Below are positions 62,629 through 64,000 of a stretch of DNA of 64,000 nt, piece by piece; the stretch's first letter is position 1, and each line of letters opens with the position of its first letter. A model generated the notes under the pieces. It worked only from the letters and a program-made list of their open reading frames with translations. It did not search any database and was not told the DNA's origin. Made by a program: the position numbers and the translations under genes. Origin of the DNA: Chloroflexi bacterium AL-N1 (lineage in GTDB: Bacteria; Chloroflexota; Chloroflexia; Chloroflexales; Roseiflexaceae); the NCBI GenBank assembly GCA_013122435.1, contig WYDT01000011.1, positions 124,001 to 188,000 of the forward strand. Reading direction: 5' to 3'.

Positions 62629-63771
62629 ATGGATGAATTGTTTTCTGTTATGACGACGGATCGTCTCGCATGGGTAGAAGTTGATGAAAACGCAATTGAA
62701 CAGAACACCCAACTTTTATGTCAGTACATCGGATCTGATGTCGCTCTTTTTGGCGTCGTGAAAGCTGATGCCTATGGCCATGGTGCCTTGATCGCGACAC
62801 AAGCGATGCTGGCTGGTGGTGCAACCGGATTAGCGGTTGCCACTGTTGGCGAGGGGCGTCGTTTGCGTGAAGCCGAGATTAACGCTCCCATTCTGGTTTT
62901 GGAATATATCCCACCAGAACAAGTCGAAGAGGCACTCCGCTACGATCTGACCCTTACGATCAGCGCGCCCGAAACCTTTTACGCTGCTGCATATGTCGGA
63001 CGCGTATCAGGTCGACCGGTGAAAGCACACCTTAAAATCGAGACAGGTATGCATCGCGTTGGCTTCCTCCCGGGTGAGGTTGTTGCATTTCTCGACAGGG
63101 TACAGGCTGTGGATGGGGTTATCTGGGAGGGTATCTACACTCACTTTGCAACCGCAGATGAGCCGCTACGCCCTGAGACAGATCAACAGATCAGCCAGTT
63201 TCAGGCAGTTTTGGAGACTCTCGATACAAGAGGATGGCGATTTCCTATTATCCACTCGTGCAACAGTGCTGGAACACTCTGTTTCCCACCGTATCACTAT
63301 AATGCCGTACGCGCTGGCATTGCGCTCTACGGTGCTGCCCCCAGTGATGAAGTTAGTCTCCCTTCAGGATTTCGACCGGCGCTTTCCTTTCATGCGCGCG
63401 TAGTGCGCGTTGCTACAGTCCCTGATGGCAGCCCCATCTCTTATGGTGGTCGCTATATCACCCAGGGTACCACTCGCATCGCAACCATTGCCGCAGGATA
63501 CGCCGATGGTGTTCGGCGCAGCCCTCCGTGGCGTGAGGTACTAGTCCATGGTCAACGTGCGCCCATCGTTGGTCGCATCTGCATGGACTATGCAATGGTA
63601 GATGTAACTCACATCCCAGAAACAGTGGCAGGGGATGTTGTTATCCTGTTAGGTGAGCAAGATGGTGCAACGATTACGGCAGAGGAAGTGGGGCAGTGGC
63701 TCGATACCAGTGCATACGAGGTACTGACCACTATTGCCCCAGGTGAGCCACGTATATACAAACTCAAATAG
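62629..63771 (+). CDS. alr: Alanine racemase
   Basis: PLP enzyme making D-alanine for peptidoglycan. 380 residues: AWVEVDENAIEQNTQLL, FGVVKADAYGHGALIATQAM (PLP Lys near 45), LKIETGMHRVGF, GIYTHFATADEP, SCNSAGTLCFPPYHYNAVRAGIALYG, SPISYGGRY, and RICMDYAMVDVTH (Met/Tyr region with catalytic Tyr before it, VATIAAGYADGV). ATG 62629 with GAGGATC upstream; residue 8 (ATG) is an alternative start. Convergent with the partial dehydrogenase gene. Confidence 0.96.
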   Translation: MDELFSVMTTDRLAWVEVDENAIEQNTQLLCQYIGSDVALFGVVKADAYGHGALIATQAMLAGGATGLAVATVGEGRRLREAEINAPILVLEYIPPEQVEEALRYDLTLTISAPETFYAAAYVGRVSGRPVKAHLKIETGMHRVGFLPGEVVAFLDRVQAVDGVIWEGIYTHFATADEPLRPETDQQISQFQAVLETLDTRGWRFPIIHSCNSAGTLCFPPYHYNAVRAGIALYGAAPSDEVSLPSGFRPALSFHARVVRVATVPDGSPISYGGRYITQGTTRIATIAAGYADGVRRSPPWREVLVHGQRAPIVGRICMDYAMVDVTHIPETVAGDVVILLGEQDGATITAEEVGQWLDTSAYEVLTTIAPGEPRIYKLK

Positions 63772-63774
63772 TGC

Positions 63775-64000
63775 TTACATATCCAGTTGACGCGGCATAA
63801 TCGATAAATTATCGATCCGTACCGAGGATGGCAGTGTGCAGGTCCACAACACCGTCTCCGCCACATCCTGCGCCGACATCAGTTGACGACGAATTTCATC
63901 ACTCGGATTGAGTGGGTAAATATCCGTATTGATCAGGCCAGGGAAAACAGTAGTCACATAGATGTTGTATGGCCGCAACTCGAGACTGAGCGATTGCGAA
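63775..64000 (-). CDS. Short-chain dehydrogenase/reductase, 5' end beyond window
   Basis: The last 74 codons or so of an SDR gene read from the right edge: LELRPYNIYVTTVFPGLINTDIYPLNPSDE is the segment after the active site (the conserved PG and T of the NAD-binding loop), followed by AQDVAETVLWTCTLPSSVRIDNLSIMPRQ at the C-terminus. The Rossmann motif and catalytic Tyr-Lys lie outside. Such ends fit YdfG-like reductases. Stop codon 3 bases from the alr stop (convergent). Confidence 0.8.
   Translation of the reverse strand, partial: SQSLSLELRPYNIYVTTVFPGLINTDIYPLNPSDEIRRQLMSAQDVAETVLWTCTLPSSVRIDNLSIMPRQLDM

Overview
The window reads as a mid-G+C bacterial chromosome, most likely Chloroflexota (class Chloroflexia or a near relative). 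The basis is indirect: coproporphyrin-type heme genes without HemN/HemF, a secreted delta-60-repeat protein ending in the YLPL-type tail common in Chloroflexota exported proteins, proteins mixing FHA, GAF and cyclase domains, strong AAGGAGG ribosome sites, and the gene set as a whole. No 16S rRNA is present, so the assignment is an inference. There is no prophage, insertion sequence or CRISPR array.

Layout. 1-3.6 kb: 3' truncated gene for a secreted Pro/Thr-linked protein, then DAHP synthase and AroH chorismate mutase, the latter behind a terminator-like leader. 4-8 kb: ribosomal protein S6, SSB, a membrane-anchored parvulin and a membrane PH-like protein. 8-12.7 kb: pgk, a small UPF0158-like gene, a sigma/anti-sigma/bactofilin-like operon, and a gene broken by an in-frame TGA. 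12.6-16.3 kb: a PTPS-III-like protein, tRNA-Glu and tRNA-Asp, a DUF92 (VTE6-like) membrane protein, an SRPBCC protein, a possible small RNA or leader, and a double-DTG aspartic protease-like protein. 16.4-24.4 kb: guaB, acyl-CoA ligase with a 56-residue membrane peptide gene in front, RskA-type anti-sigma with its sigma factor, acyl-CoA dehydrogenase, TatD. 24.4-31 kb: TgpA-like transglutaminase, FHA-GAF-adenylate cyclase, RicT/PSP1 protein, secreted protein. 31-37 kb: class V aminotransferase, then bioF-bioA-bioD-bioB. 37-43.4 kb: ANTAR response regulator, SulP-STAS-rhodanese fusion coupled to glpX, delta-60 protein, phytol-kinase-like protein. 43.4-47.3 kb: recJ and a pseudokinase fused to a DnaJ-like zinc finger.

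47.4-59.8 kb is one long leftward heme block: hemY/cgoX, a MerR-type regulator, hemA, hemQ/chdC, hemE, a GNAT protein, hemH/cpfC, hemC, hemD, a DUF1990 protein, hemB, hemL. Together these cover glutamyl-tRNA to heme b by the coproporphyrin-dependent route; all enzymes after glutamyl-tRNA synthetase are present. 60.0-62.3 kb holds a badly decayed pseudogene for an exported c-type cytochrome, followed by alr and the 3' end of a short-chain dehydrogenase gene at the right edge.

Most promoters that can be recognised share an extended -10 of the form TGC-TATAAT. The most unusual items are the pseudokinase/zinc-finger/membrane-tail protein (45.4-47.3 kb), the heme regulator with four 9-bp direct repeats in front of it, the SulP-rhodanese/FBPase coupling, the double-DTG protein with its structured leader, and the two genes broken by stop codons.
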